Positions 20,341 through 31,289 of a stretch of DNA of 64,000 nt are shown piece by piece (within the stretch, counting starts at the first letter, position 1; each line of letters starts with the position of its first letter). Origin of the DNA: Pyropia haitanensis (lineage: Eukaryota; Rhodophyta; Bangiophyceae; Bangiales; Bangiaceae); assembly GCA_008729055.1 (NCBI GenBank), contig SDUX01000002.1, positions 1,058,496-1,122,495 on the forward strand, read 5' to 3'. The notes beneath the pieces are model-generated. The model saw only the letters and a list, made by a program, of their open reading frames with translations. It made no database searches and had not been told where the DNA came from. A program made the position numbers and the translations under genes.

Positions 20341-22223
20341 CGGTGATGGGACATTGCTCGTGCGGGTGACCGGCGTGTCCGCCGTACGCCGTCGGTCACC
20401 CCACCTGTATCACCCGAGTGACGGCGCGGGCTGGCGGTGGGCGCGTCGGCACGCCGCATCGCTTGGTGCGGCTGGACAGCGCGCACCCAACGGGTGTTGC
20501 CCGTCAAGCGGGTGGGCGCCCCTACGGCCGCGCGCCTGTGCTTGTGTGCCCGGTTCGTGCGGCCTGGTCGGAGGCGCATCCCCAGCGGGGGGCGCGACCG
20601 GTGGGCACGTCTCCCGTCGCCAAGGGCGCTGAACGCTGTCGCCGCGCTGTTGCCAAGGGCAAGGATCGCTGTCGTCAAGGGCAGTGAACGTTGTCGCTGC
20701 GCAGCCGCCGCTGCCGTGGACGAGGTGGGGGGCAAGACCGCGCACGCACTCGACTTGTCAGACCTGCCTCCTGGCCGCTTCGTTGCGAGGCTCTTGGCAG
20801 TGACTGCCCACAGTCGCCCCTGAGGACGGCCCCACGGCCGCCACTTTGTCGCCGACTTTCCCCAACCCTCTCTGGGTGTGCGACCGCTGCTCTCTGCCTG
20901 TGTGCTATTGGTGCTTTCGTAGGCGGGGTGGCCACCATGGAGGGATGGGCACCAATGCACCTCGTCGATGGTCGCTGTTGTGCGTCGCCCGTCGTCGGGC
21001 GGGGCTTCCGCTAGCAGGGGCCAGTGCGCGCAGGGCAGGCGGCGACGCTATTTCTTCGTCTCTGCGGCGCCGCCCGCGTTCGTCCTCCCTCCCTCCCTCC
21101 CCCTCCCAGCGCATCCTTCCCGACACCCTGGCCACCTTCCAGGGCAGCCTGACCCGACCAGCCTGACTGGTCGCAGGGCTCACCCGCCGCGCGCTGCCCG
21201 TGCTGGTGCCGCCCGCTCCCGACGACGAAGGCCCTTTCCGCCGCGTACCGTTGCCTGTTGCCACGTGCACCACGTCGGCCTCGTCGGTCATTGCGGTCAC
21301 GTAGGCGAGCAGCGATGCGGGGCGCCAGCCGCCGCCACTCCCTCCCCCCTCGTCGGCTGCCGCCACCCGCTCGTCCCGCTTGCCGGCCTTAACCGCGGCG
21401 GTGGCGGCAACAACCACAGCGGCCAGCTGCTAGGACGGTGCCACTGCGAACAGGATAGCAGCTATGGGCTTCCGTTCAGCGGGCCTGTCGTAGGGACGGC
21501 AACGTCCGCGGCGCGCGGGGGTGACGGTGCGCCAACTGGTCTATCGTGGGACTTGGACGTGACTAGGGTAACTTTTCAGAGTAAGTGTTTTCGCGGTGCC
21601 TCGTGTGTCGCGGCGGGCCGGCCTCCACTGTCTTGGCTCGCCTCCACTGTTTTTGTCCCGCCTTCACTTTTGGCCCTCTTCCATTGTGGTGGCGGATCGG
21701 CCGGATTGGCGCACGAACCGGTGCCACCGGCCACGGAGGCCGTGTTTGGCCTGCAACGTGGTTCCATCCGCCACCACTCATCCGACTACGAATGGGTCGC
21801 GAGGCTCGGACGGCTCCTGCGCTTGCCTCACGGCGGCGTGTCCGAGGGCGCCTTTTCTTGTGACCAATGGGGGGTGCCGGTGGGCCGTCGACAAGGTGCG
21901 GCTCACCGCCGACTGGCCCGGGCTCTTGGGCGGGACAGCGACGGTTTCGACGCGTGTGCGGTGCAAGGCGCGTGCTTGGCGAGGCTCATTGAACACCCTG
22001 GTGCCACCCTCCAGCGGCCTGCCGAGTTCCGCCGCCCGGTGCGCGTCACTTGGTCCACTGTTGCGGCTGGGGTGTGCAGCCACGCCACGTTCATCACCAC
22101 ATCCTACACTTGAGCTCCTCCCCAGCTCCGCCACTTCCCTGTCGGCGGCCGCCGCTTGCCCACCGTCGACAGCCTCGGCGCGCTTGTTCCCCCTGTCCCG
22201 CGTCCCACCCCCCTCTCCACACC
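20341..22223. other. Intergenic, no confident gene
   Basis: Moderately GC-rich. Open frames exist on both strands, including about 170 codons on the minus strand at 20905-21417 and a long plus-strand frame over 20968-22113, but neither contains a recognisable domain and I do not call them. Short diverged repeats of GTCGCCAAGGGC / GTTGCCAAGGGC lie at 20610-20690. A run of C(T)CCACTGT repeats lies at 21620-21700. Confidence 0.35.
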
Positions 22224-22982
22224 ATGACGTCCGTGCGCGTTGCGCTGGTGGCGCTGGTGGCCGCCACGGCGGCTGCCGCAGGCGCTTCCGGGCGCGCCCT
22301 GCCTGCCCTTCTCGACCGGCAGGGGGGTCCACCTCCCGGCGTTGGTGGCGGCGGCGGCGGCGGCGGCGGTGGCGGCGGCGGTGGCGGTGGCGGCAACCGG
22401 CGCAAGTGCCCCAACCCCGCGACGGTGCCAGCGCTGGACATCGCCGCCTACACCGGCCGCTGGTACCAGATTGGGGTCACCGCCGAGTTTGCCGAACGCC
22501 AAGAGGACAACAAGCCGTGCGTGACGGCCGACTACCGGCTGACGGGGCAGACGGTGGAGGTCATCAACTGCAAGCAGGACGCGCCGGCCAACCGGTCTTC
22601 GGGCGCGATCATTGGCTGCGCCAAGGGGGTGGCGTTTCCGCCCGGCAAGGGGGGGGACCCGGGCAAGCTGGGCGTCCAGTTCCCCGGCGCACCCGTGCCC
22701 GCCCCGTACTGGGTGATCGACCTGGCGGGCTCCAAGGCCGACGGCTACCGCGTAGCGGTGGTCTACTCGTGCACGTCGACCAGCCGCTTCTTCTCGCAGG
22801 GCCTGTTCCTGCTGAGTCGTACTCCCAGGTTGCGCTTTGGCGTCCTGGAGGCGGCCTATTGGTACGTGCGCGTGCTCGCTCGGGGCATCCGCTTTGCAAA
22901 GGGCAACGAGTTCATCCTGACGCCGCAAGGCAAGTCGTGTACGTACCGGGGGGCGAAGGGTGCGAAGGTGATTTTCCAGTAG
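22224..22982 (+). CDS. Secreted lipocalin (ApoD / Blc / temperature-induced lipocalin type)
   Basis: 252 residues, single exon, TAG at 22980-22982. Residues 1-23 (MTSVRVALVALVAATAAAAG) are a signal peptide. A poly-Gly linker then leads to the lipocalin domain, starting KCPNPATVPALDIAAYTGRW with the GxW motif (about residue 80). Further family features are KPCVTADYRLTGQTVEVINC, YWVIDLAGSKADGYRVAVVY and the SRTPRL that corresponds to structurally conserved region 3. Four or more Cys residues could form the disulphides typical of ApoD-like lipocalins. Such proteins bind small hydrophobic ligands; algal and plant members protect membranes or plastids from oxidative stress. The Gly-rich linker between signal and barrel is unusual. 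The exact ligand and destination cannot be told from sequence. Confidence 0.82.
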   Translation: MTSVRVALVALVAATAAAAGASGRALPALLDRQGGPPPGVGGGGGGGGGGGGGGGGGNRRKCPNPATVPALDIAAYTGRWYQIGVTAEFAERQEDNKPCVTADYRLTGQTVEVINCKQDAPANRSSGAIIGCAKGVAFPPGKGGDPGKLGVQFPGAPVPAPYWVIDLAGSKADGYRVAVVYSCTSTSRFFSQGLFLLSRTPRLRFGVLEAAYWYVRVLARGIRFAKGNEFILTPQGKSCTYRGAKGAKVIFQ

Positions 22983-24244
22983 CTTGACGGAGGGTGTAGA
23001 TCCAAGTACAGGGTGCTGGTCACCGACCATCTGATTGTTGCACGCGCGCGTTTGCGTCGCTTGCCCCGTCGTCTTGTGTTTGTCTCACCGGTCGTGCTTG
23101 CCCTTCCTGTGTCCGCCCTTGGACACGTTGCACCGATGGGCTTGCAAGGGATCAATTCGGTGAAGAGGCTGGCACGTAAAAAGTTGTCGAAAACTTTCGC
23201 TGAGCTGTTGGCCAGAGTTGCCAAGGCCTGCGTGCGAGGCCAACAACACGAGTCGTTCACTTCGACTCGACCTCTGTCGGTTGCCACGCCTGTCGCCGCG
23301 TGTGGTACCCGACACTCCATCGTGGCGGTCCGCGTGGCCGGATTGGCCTTGTGCTCCCCGTACTACGACGGCCTGCAGCCTGCAGTGCATGCTATTGTCC
23401 TGCCTTGCGCCGTCCACCTGCCTGAGCTTTCCCTGCGCCGGATGGTGCGCTCACCTCGGCGGCACGGGTCGTGCTGACGGGGCCGGCCGCAGCCCCGCCC
23501 TTCCCGTTTCAACGTCTGAAGGCGTCGGCTGCAGCCCCATCCTTCCCTTTGAGACTTCTGAAGTGGTCGGCTGCCGCCCCATCTTTCCCGCCGAGGAAGT
23601 TTGCAGGCGTCGGCTGCCACCTCATCCTTTGCGGGGAGCGGGTCTTCTGAGCGAGCGGCAGCTGCTCTGCCGCCACATCCGCCCCGGCGAGAGGTGCGGG
23701 CTCATCATGAGTAGCGGTAAGTATAGGGTGAAGGGGATGGGATGCCACTTGTGTAACCAGAACCAGGGCGCTTGGCCATGTAGCGTTGCTGCGTAGGCAG
23801 GTGTGCGGGTGGGGCGGTGACGTACTCGCACTGGCCGGCCTCCTGGGCCTGTGCGCGACACTCTGACTCACAGCCTTCATGTCCGTCTGGTTCCAGACCA
23901 AGCTTTTTTGTCAGCGTCCTCTTGCCTTGATGCGTTGCGACTCGCTTGACAGGCAGGCATGGGAGCTCCATGTCCTCTCTGTCTATGTCGGATTTGAGGC
24001 CGGTATGTTGTGTCCATGGCTTTGCCTCTGCTTGCCGTCTGGTCCATCTCTTTTGGAGTCGTCCGCAGTGTTGGTATGACAGGAGGCGCCCCTCGCTTCC
24101 TCTGCAAACCCGTCCTGCCGGCTGACGTTCCGCTTGTTCCTCCCCCTCTTACCCCCTCCCTGCTGCTCTTTTGGACGTCCCGCTGTCCCTGCTTGGTTCT
24201 TCCTGCCTATGGTCCCCGTCATGTCCTCCTAACTCGTCCTCCAG
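22983..24244. other. Intergenic / 5' region of the TMEM230-like gene
   Basis: This stretch should include the first exon of the following gene. One candidate is ATG AGT AGC G at 23707-23716, followed by a perfect GTAAGT donor, but its phase does not match the exon at 24245 directly, so another exon or a different start is needed. It also contains the 42-bp repeat block described separately. Confidence 0.4.
23481..23650. repeat. Imperfect ~42-bp tandem repeat, four copies
   Basis: The units begin G(T/C)CGGC(T/C)GC-GCCCC and continue CATCCTTCCCTTTGAGACTT or close variants. The period of about 42 bp is a multiple of three and one frame reads GVGCSPILPFETSE-like repeats, but there is no evidence of translation. 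Confidence 0.55.
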
Positions 24245-25021
24245 TCGCGCGGCGACGACGCCCCGTCGGCCGACCAATACGTCGTCGACGGCCGCCGCTT
24301 TAGTGGCACCGAGGTCTTTGGCGCGGCCGCGCCCGCCGCAGAGTCCTCGGGGGCGCTGCCCGGCGGCCGGCATCGGCTGCCATGGCGGACCATGGCCGTC
24401 GCGGCGGTGCTCTTTGCTACGGGCGTGACCTTTCTACTGCTCGGTGCCCTCCATTTCTGGTACGTGGGGCGCAGCGGGGGCGAAGGGGAAGGGGAGCGTG
24501 TCTGCCGCGGTGGGACGGTCTTGCTGACCCGCGAGACGCTGTGGCGAACTCGGGCACCATTTGCGTGGATGACTGGTTGCTCTTGCCGTCTCTCCTGGCG
24601 GGCTGCACGCGTGCTCGTTCTTGTTTTCCCCTGTTCCCTGTTTCACCTGTGCAGGGAACGCGACCGGGAAACGGGCGTGGTCTTCCTTGTCATTGGCGGC
24701 CTGTGCTTCCTGCCCGGCTCGTACGCGTCGTACAACTTGTGGCACGCCTGGCGGGGGACGCCCGGGTTCCACTTTCATCACAGTGCGTTACGGGGGCTTG
24801 CGTCTGGCCGACGGGTACACGCTTTGGTGGCTATCGTCTTTTTTTCTAGGCCTAGGCGCGGCTTTGCCGGCACTGACCACCGTCGCGCATTCGTGTCTCG
24901 CTTTCACCCTTGTTGAGGCCGCCTCTGGTGTGCGACGGTACTGCTCCCTTTTGACGTGCACTGCGGATTCTGCCCTTGATACGACGCGACAGTGGCGGAC
25001 TTTGACGACTTTCGGTGGTAG
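24245..25021 (+). CDS. TMEM230 / TMEM134 (DUF872) family two-TM protein, 5' end not resolved
   Basis: Three coding exons join in frame: 24245-24459, 24655-24782 and 24993-25021 (372 nt, 124 codons). The first visible exon follows a good branch point and acceptor (CCTAACTCGTCCTCCAG). It encodes SADQYVVDGRRFSGTEVFG, then the pre-TM segment LPWRTMAVAAVLFATGV and TM1 ending LLLGALHFW. Exon 3 gives ERDRETGVVFLVIGGLCFLP, GSYASYNLWHAWRGTPGF and HFHH. The 29-nt last exon gives MADFDDFRW and TAG, equivalent to the DDIPDFDD end of human TMEM230. Donors are GTACGT and GTGCGT. Family members act in Golgi, endosomal and synaptic-vesicle traffic. The first coding exon with the start codon lies upstream and is not identified. 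Confidence 0.85.
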
Positions 25022-25217
25022 CCCCGGGTGGTGTGCCCGTGGTCTGGCGCGAAAGAGGGGGGCCTGCTCGTGGCTCTTCCCTGTACGTAAACGGAGGGCC
25101 ACCGCCGCACGCACGCGGCGCCATGCGCGACAAAAAAAAGGGGCAAAGGATGAACCACAGCCGACGCGTGAAACGGCACCACCCCCGCTCCCTACCGCCG
25201 CCGACGCGCGCCGGCGC

Positions 25218-26894
25218 TCACTTGTCCGCCGACCCAATCGCCACGTCGGCAAACTTGTCGAGCGCGGCGGTGAGCGCGCCCACATCCACCCCCGTCCCGT
25301 GGCGGCTCGCCACCCACTCGGGCTGCACGTACGCGACCGACACCTCCGCGTCGCCCCCCCCCACCTCGGTGTACACGCCCAGCTTGACCGGCAGGTCCAC
25401 CCCCGCCGTAAACGCAGACTGCAACACTGGCGTGCCGAGCGTCGGGTTGCCAAACACCGCCGCCCGGTTGAAGCGGCCGCCCGCGTCGCCCCCCGCGGCC
25501 GCCACCGACACGTCGTGCGGCGCCAGGTACGCGACCGTCACCGGCGGCGCGGCGTCGAGGGCGGCGGTGAGGCGCGCCCACGCGGCCGCCGCGGTCGTCC
25601 CGTTGCTCGTCCGCGGCGGCGACAGCCCCCGCCCGAGCGCCGCCACCGCCGGCGCGTCATAGTCGGCGCCCGACGGCGCGACGGGCACGCCCGCGGCGGC
25701 CGCCGCGAGGCGTGCCTGGACCCCCTCGAGCGCAACGAGCGCGGCGTCGACAGACGCGGGGAGGTCAAAGCGCACCTTCAACGCCGCCGCCGCGTTGTAC
25801 GACACGTACGGCACGCCGAGCGGGGACTCGGCGACGGCGACCTCGGGGGGGACCGACACGCCCGCCGCGGCGACGGCGAGGAAGGTGGCCGCGACGGGCG
25901 GGACGCCGCCAAACGCAACGACCGTGGATGGCGCCAGCCGGAGGCCGACCCGCGCCGCCGCGGCGGCGTGGTCCACCCCACCCACCCGCCGGACGCCGCC
26001 CTCCCCAGCCGCGATGGCCGCCTCGAGCGCCGCCACGCCCGCCGCGACGGGCAGCGACGACCGGACCAGCCGCAGGCCCGGCGGCCGGCGGAACGCGTGG
26101 AAGGCCGTGCCAGACACGTCCCAGCCCGTCGCGGGGGAGCCCACCGCGGTGCCCGCAAAGCCCAGCCGCCCACACCCGGTCGAGCTGCCCCCCCCACCAC
26201 CACCGCCGCCGCCGCCGCCGCCGCCGCCGCTGCCGCCGCTGCCGCCGCCGCCGCCACCGCCGCCCTGCGCGGCCGGGTCTGCCCAGCCAAAGCGCAGCGC
26301 GAGGAGCGTCTGGCCGCCCGGCACGGCGACGAGGTGCGCGCGGCCGCGGCCACCGCCCGCGCCGGCCACGTACGGCGACGTCACGCGCACCTTGAACGAC
26401 GGCCGGTGGCGGTGCCGCCGGTGGCCCGACCACCAGTGCCGGCCGCCGCCGCGGCCGGTGCGGACCACCCCGCCGCCGATGCCGCCCGCGTCCCCGCCGC
26501 CGCCACCGCCGCCGCCGCCGCGCATGCTGTACCAGTGCCGCCGCGGGGCGGTGAGGTTGAGCGCCGCGCCGCGGAGGAAGGGCGGCAGCGCCGCGTCATC
26601 CGGCACCACCCCCGCCGCGTAGACGCCGGCGGGGGTACGGTCGGGGGGGGGGAGCCGGAACGTCACCGCCTTGATATCCCCGACGCACGCCGAGCCGCCG
26701 CCGCCGCCGCGCCCGTCGCCGGCCGCCGTCGCGGCTGCCGCCGCGGCCGCCGCGGTGGGTGCCGCCGCCGCCGCCGACGCGGACGTGCCCGCGGCGGCGG
26801 CGGCGGCGGCGGCGACCGCCACCGCCACCGCCACCGCCGCCGCCGCCGCCGCGGCGGTCGTCACCGCCCGGCGGGGCGCTGGCCGGCACGTCAT
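25218..26894 (-). CDS. Secreted or membrane-anchored protein with two DUF302 domains
   Basis: 558 residues from ATG ACG TGC CGG (26894). Residues 1-40 ([20 protein letters not shown] then a long V/A stretch) form a signal peptide or anchor, followed by an Ala/Gly linker and a β-rich region (SFKVRVTSPYVAGAGGG). The first DUF302 domain (about 260-370) reads VRRVGGVDHAAAAARVGLRL, then STVVAFGGVPPVAATFLAV and PLGVPYVSYN. The second (about 400-530) reads RFNRAAVFGNPTLGTPVLQS, then AFTAGVDLPVKLGVYTE and VSVAYVQPEW. The GNP-LGTPVLQ and (G/V)DLP motifs are characteristic of DUF302, a small α/β fold mostly described from bacteria, with no agreed function. A poly-Gly insertion at about 200-225 separates the parts. 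The reading frame is intact despite long CCG tracts. Confidence 0.75.
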   Translation of the reverse strand: MTCRPAPRRAVTTAAAAAAAVAVAVAVAAAAAAAAGTSASAAAAAPTAAAAAAAATAAGDGRGGGGGSACVGDIKAVTFRLPPPDRTPAGVYAAGVVPDDAALPPFLRGAALNLTAPRRHWYSMRGGGGGGGGGDAGGIGGGVVRTGRGGGRHWWSGHRRHRHRPSFKVRVTSPYVAGAGGGRGRAHLVAVPGGQTLLALRFGWADPAAQGGGGGGGGSGGSGGGGGGGGGGGGGGSSTGCGRLGFAGTAVGSPATGWDVSGTAFHAFRRPPGLRLVRSSLPVAAGVAALEAAIAAGEGGVRRVGGVDHAAAAARVGLRLAPSTVVAFGGVPPVAATFLAVAAAGVSVPPEVAVAESPLGVPYVSYNAAAALKVRFDLPASVDAALVALEGVQARLAAAAAGVPVAPSGADYDAPAVAALGRGLSPPRTSNGTTAAAAWARLTAALDAAPPVTVAYLAPHDVSVAAAGGDAGGRFNRAAVFGNPTLGTPVLQSAFTAGVDLPVKLGVYTEVGGGDAEVSVAYVQPEWVASRHGTGVDVGALTAALDKFADVAIGSADK

Positions 26895-28125
26895 GGCTCG
26901 CCGGCGGGGGCCGCTTTGACGCAAGGGAGCGGGGGTGGGGGGAAGGGGTCGCGGAAGGAACGAAGGGGGGCGGAAGGGTGCACGAGGGAGGCGGCGCAAG
27001 TGACGGGCGGGCCGCTTACCACCCACTCCGTGACGCGAAGCACGTCCGCGGCCGCGACGGACGGCCGCGGTCGACGGGGAGAGGCCGGTCAAGAGCGGGC
27101 CACGGCGGCCGCGGGCGGCCGGCGTGGGGTCACCCCACGGGGCGCCGCCCACGGCGGCATCGTGCTCGCGCGGCTGGCCGCCCCCCCTCAACAGCGCCCC
27201 GCCGACGGCACGCCGACCAGCGCAGCGACCGCGCGGGTAGAGTCCCTCCGCCCCCCCAAGCGGTGGCCGCCACCGCCGCCGCAGCCCTACCAGTGCCACC
27301 GCATGCGTCGGCCGGCGGATCTCCGTCGCGGCCGACACGAATTCAGTCGGAGAAAGAGAAACCGCGTGCGGGGGAGGCGTGGGGGGGGGGGGGAAGGAAT
27401 CGGTGGGAGGACGACCCGCACCCGGTGCGCGCCACGCCCCAGTTTCGACGCTGCCTCTTCACGCCACGCGGCGGCGGCGCGATGTCCCCCCCCCCCCCCC
27501 GCCCTGCGAGGCCACCCGCCGCCGGCGGTGGCGGCGGGGACCGACCACCCGCGCCGCCGCGCCGCGGCGCGCGTCGCGCCCGCGGCGGGCGCGGCGTCAA
27601 GGCAGACGCACGCGCCGCCGCGGCGGCGCGCGTGCCCCTTCATCGTGATGACGTTGAGGGGGGGGGGGGTGGGGGGGGGTGGGACCGCCCGCGGGTGGCC
27701 CCGCTGCGCCACGCCGCTGCCGCCGCCGCGACGGTTGGACAGCGCCGCCCGCGTGGCTGCCGCCGCCGCCGTCGTGCCGCCCGACGGCGCGCGGCGGCGG
27801 TGGCGATCGCGGGCGGCCACCGCCGCCAAATTCGACCGCCGCCGCGGCGGGTGACGCCGCGACCAGTCCATCCGTGGGTGCCCGTCGTGGCCCACTGTGA
27901 CTCCCGCGGCAAGGGTTCCCAACGCCATGTAGGATCACCAGCTCGTGGAAACCGCCCGGACGGCCTCTGTGGACGTGTCCGGTCTTGTACCAACGCCCTC
28001 ATCACCCCTCATCACCCCGTGAGGCTTTCGTCTCCACGAGTCTGCCCGGCCCACGCTGAACGACGCACCGCGCTGCGCTCGACGGCGGCCGACAGGGAGG
28101 CACCCTGGACCTCGTCTCCCGAGCG
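26895..28125. other. Intergenic, no supported gene
   Basis: GC-rich, with C/G runs at about 27485, 27660 and 28150. Open frames on both strands are Arg/Pro-rich with no domain. It separates two minus-strand genes and should hold the promoter of the DUF302 gene and the 3' region of FIGNL1. Confidence 0.35.
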
Positions 28126-30655
28126 CTAGGCCCCCCCCTCCCCCCGTCCCTCCCCTCCCTCCTCCGCCCCCCCCCCCCCTTCCGCTGGCACGCGGTGCCC
28201 CTCCCCCTCCACCGCAAACGACCCGTACTGCCGGTTCCACGCGTCGTAGCCCGCGAGGTCCCCCCCCCCCACCGACGCGCGCACCGCGCGGGCGGCGGCG
28301 ACAAAGTCCGGCACGCCCACCGGCCGCACCGCCGCCGCGTCGATCGACAGCAGCCGCTCGCCGAGGCACCGCAGCGGCGCCATCGCCGCTTCCGCACACA
28401 GCGCGTGCACGTCGCTGCCGCTATAGCCGGCGGTGAGCGCCGCGACGGTGTCCAGGCCGGCCGCGTCGAGGCTGTGCCGCTGCGCAGACAAGAGGCGGGC
28501 GACGAGCGCGCGGCGGGCGGCCGCGTCGGGCAGCGGGATGTACAGGCGCTTGACGAGCCGCCGGCGGGCGGCCTCATCCAGCTCCTGCGGCCGGTTGGTG
28601 GCGCCGACGACGAGCACCCGGTCCGCGGCGGACGTGCCGGCGCCGTCCATCTGGACAAGAAACTCGGTCTTGACGCGGCGGGACGCCTCGGCGTCACCGT
28701 CGGTCCGCTGCGTCAGCAGCGAGTCGACCTCATCAATAAAGATGACGGCGGGCTGGAGGGCGCGGGCGACGCCAAACAGCGCGCGGACGGTCTTCTCGCC
28801 CTCGCCCACCCACTTGGACATCATGGACGACGCGGAGATGTTGAAGAAGGTCGCCCGCGTCTGCGACGCGATGGCGCGGCCAATCATCGTCTTGCCCGTG
28901 CCGGGAGGGCCAAACAGGAGCACCCCCTTGGGCGGCGACCGGAGGCCCGAGAAGAGGTCCGCCCGCCGCATCGGCCACACGACCGCCTCCATGACGCACG
29001 CCTTGGCAAACGCCAGGCCCGCAATGTCCTCCCACGCAACGCCGGGGCTCCGCTCCAGCACCTCGTTCACAATCATCTCAACGAGCCGCGGCTCCACGTT
29101 GGTCACCTCGGGGAGGTCCGCCGCGGCGGCGCCGCCAGTGCCACCCCCGCCACCGCCGCCGCCACCGCCGTCCCCACCGCCCGTGACCGCAGCGTCTGCC
29201 GCCGCCGCGTCGGCCTCTGCTTGGCCCAACGGCCGCGGCACGCGGAATCCCCGCACCCCCCCGGCCGCCGCCGCGGCGCCACCGCCGCCACCGCCGCCGC
29301 CACCGCCGCCAGCCCGGCGGTGCGCAAAGACCGCCGCGGACGCCGCCTCGGCGGCGCGGCCGCCGACGCCCACCCCCCCCCCCCGGGGGCCACCACCCGC
29401 CCCCCCCCCTCCGCCGCCGCCGCGTCCACCCCCCCCCCCCCCCAGCCGGTGGGCGCCGAGGCTGGCGCGCGCCGGCCGGAACCCCCCCGGCGGCGCCCGT
29501 GCCGACACCCGCAGGGGCGCCCGGCCGCCGCGGCCGCCGCCAGCGTCGCCCGCGTCGGCGCCCCCCTCCTCGTCATCCTCGTCACTCGCGTCGGTGCGGC
29601 GGGACCAGCCGCCGCCGCCGCCGCGGCCGCGGCGGTAGCGCTGCCAGCCGCGGCGGGCGCCACCCCCCGCCCCCTCCCCACCATCACTGTCGTCCACGTC
29701 GAGCGGCCGCCGTGGCCGCTTGCGGCCGCCGCCACCGCCGCCACCATCATCATCGTCGCTGCCGCCGCGGACGGCGGTCCCGCTCGCCCCGCGGCGGCCG
29801 GCGACCGCGGCGGCCGCGACGGCCGCCAGCGGGTCCGCGTCGTCGTCCGACGCGGCAGCGGCGGCGGCGGCAGCGGGCGCGGCAGCACGCCGCCCGGCGG
29901 CGCGGGGCGGGACGCCGCGGCGCCCCACCGGCGGGGAGGCGCCGCGGCTGGGCGGGGAGGCGCGGCGCCCCCCCCCCCCCAGCCACCCCCCCCCCCCCCC
30001 CGACCATGACCACCACCACCCCCCCCCCCCCCACGGGTACCGCGGCCATCCCCCCCCCCCCCCCGTCCCCCCCCGTGGCGTCACGGGCGGCGGCACGGCC
30101 AACGGCGCGGCGGCCGCCCCCTCTGCCGGCGTTACCCCCCCCGCGCCACCCGCCGCGGCGGCGGCGGCGGCGGCGACGAGCGACCGCTCGCGGCGGGCCC
30201 AGCCGGCTTCGGCGGTGGCCCACGCGGCGGCACGCTGCCGCCAGTGCTGCTGCTGCGCGGCCTGCGCGGCGGTGAGGCGGCGGAGCTTGGCCTCGAGCGC
30301 CCGCACCTGCCGCTCCTGCTCCGACGCGGGCGCCGGCAGCACCCCCGCTGCCGCCGCCGACGCCGGCGGGGGTGACTCCCGCGGCGGCAGCGGCGGTGGT
30401 GGTGGTGGCGGCGGTGGTGGCGGCGGCGGCGGCGGCGCCCGGTTGCCCGCCGCCGCCGCCGCCAGCACCGCGCGCACGATCGACGGCTCGGCCGCGACGC
30501 GGTCGGCGGTGAGGACGGACCCGCCGGCGGCCGCCGCCACAGCCGCACGCGGCGGCCGCGGCGGCGCCGGCGCGGCGGCGCCCGTCCTCGCGAGCGCCGG
30601 CGGCGGCGGCGGCGGCAGCACCGCGTCGAGCGACGCGAGCAGCTCTGCAGCGCCG

Positions 30656-30689
<34 letters not shown>

Positions 30690-30692
30690 CGC

Positions 30693-30724
<32 letters not shown>

Positions 30725-31041
30725 CCGTCGCGGCCGCCGCCCCACCAGCCGGCCACGTGGCGGCGGCCGACGACCACGTCCGCCGCGGCGGCCGCGCCGC
30801 GGGCGGCGGCCGGCAGCCCCCCCCCCCCGGGGCGGCCGTGGCGGCCGCTGCCGCCGCGGCGGCGGTGGCGGTCACCACCACCGCCGCGGCGGCGGCGGCA
30901 CCCGCCGCCGCCGCGGCGGTGAGGCGCGCGACGCGGCCGCCGGCGGCTTGCTGTGGGGTGGGCGGTGGGGGGGGGAGGGTGCGGGGGGGGGGGGGGGGGG
31001 GTGCCCGCGTTGGCCCCCGCCACATCATCCGTGGCGCCCAT
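28126..31041 (-). CDS. FIGNL1, fidgetin-like AAA ATPase
   Basis: The C-terminal 330 residues are an unmistakable meiotic-clade AAA module: linker [20 protein letters not shown] with [13 protein letters not shown], Walker A GPPGTGKT (about residue 710), pore loop [11 protein letters not shown], Walker [12 protein letters not shown] (about 766), sensor 1 VVGATNRP and arginine fingers in [16 protein letters not shown]. The C-terminal helix [12 protein letters not shown] corresponds to the YENWNKTFG region of FIGNL1 rather than spastin or katanin. FIGNL1 forms a hexamer that dismantles RAD51/DMC1 filaments, so it acts in homologous recombination and limits crossovers. The N-terminal 600 residues are Ala/Gly/Pro/Arg low complexity with few fixed features. 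The start at 31041 ([13 protein letters not shown]) is tentative, because the frame stays open to 31311, inside a transposon end. A short low-complexity tail ([13 protein letters not shown]) follows the domain. Confidence 0.9.
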
Positions 31042-31281
31042 GGGGGGGTCACCCCCGCATCGTGCGCCGCGGGGGGGGGGAGGGTGCCCGCGCGGGGGGG
31101 GGGGGGGGGGGGGGTGGTGGGAGGGGGGGAGGCCCTGGGCGGCGCCGAGGACCGCCCGCGCGATGGCGGCGGGGGGTGGCGGGGGGGGGGGGGTGACGGG
31201 GCGGGAGTGGGGGGGGGGCGACGATGGGCGGGGGGGCGGGGGGGGGGGGGACGCCGACGGGGGTGACGGCGGGTGAGGGGA

Positions 31282-31289
31282 TGGCTCGC
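31282..31289 (+). repeat. Target-site duplication, left copy
   Basis: TGGCTCGC immediately left of the 31290 TIR; its partner is at 32723-32730. Confidence 0.85.

Noticed and set aside
20905..21417. 170-codon minus-strand frame (WRPASLLAYVTAMTDEADVV)
   Set aside because: A short part reads well, but there is no recognisable domain and the overlapping plus-strand frame is equally long.
24621..28129. Very long plus-strand frames over the DUF302 gene
   Set aside because: Antisense to a gene with clear domains and a signal peptide; Arg/His-rich translation.
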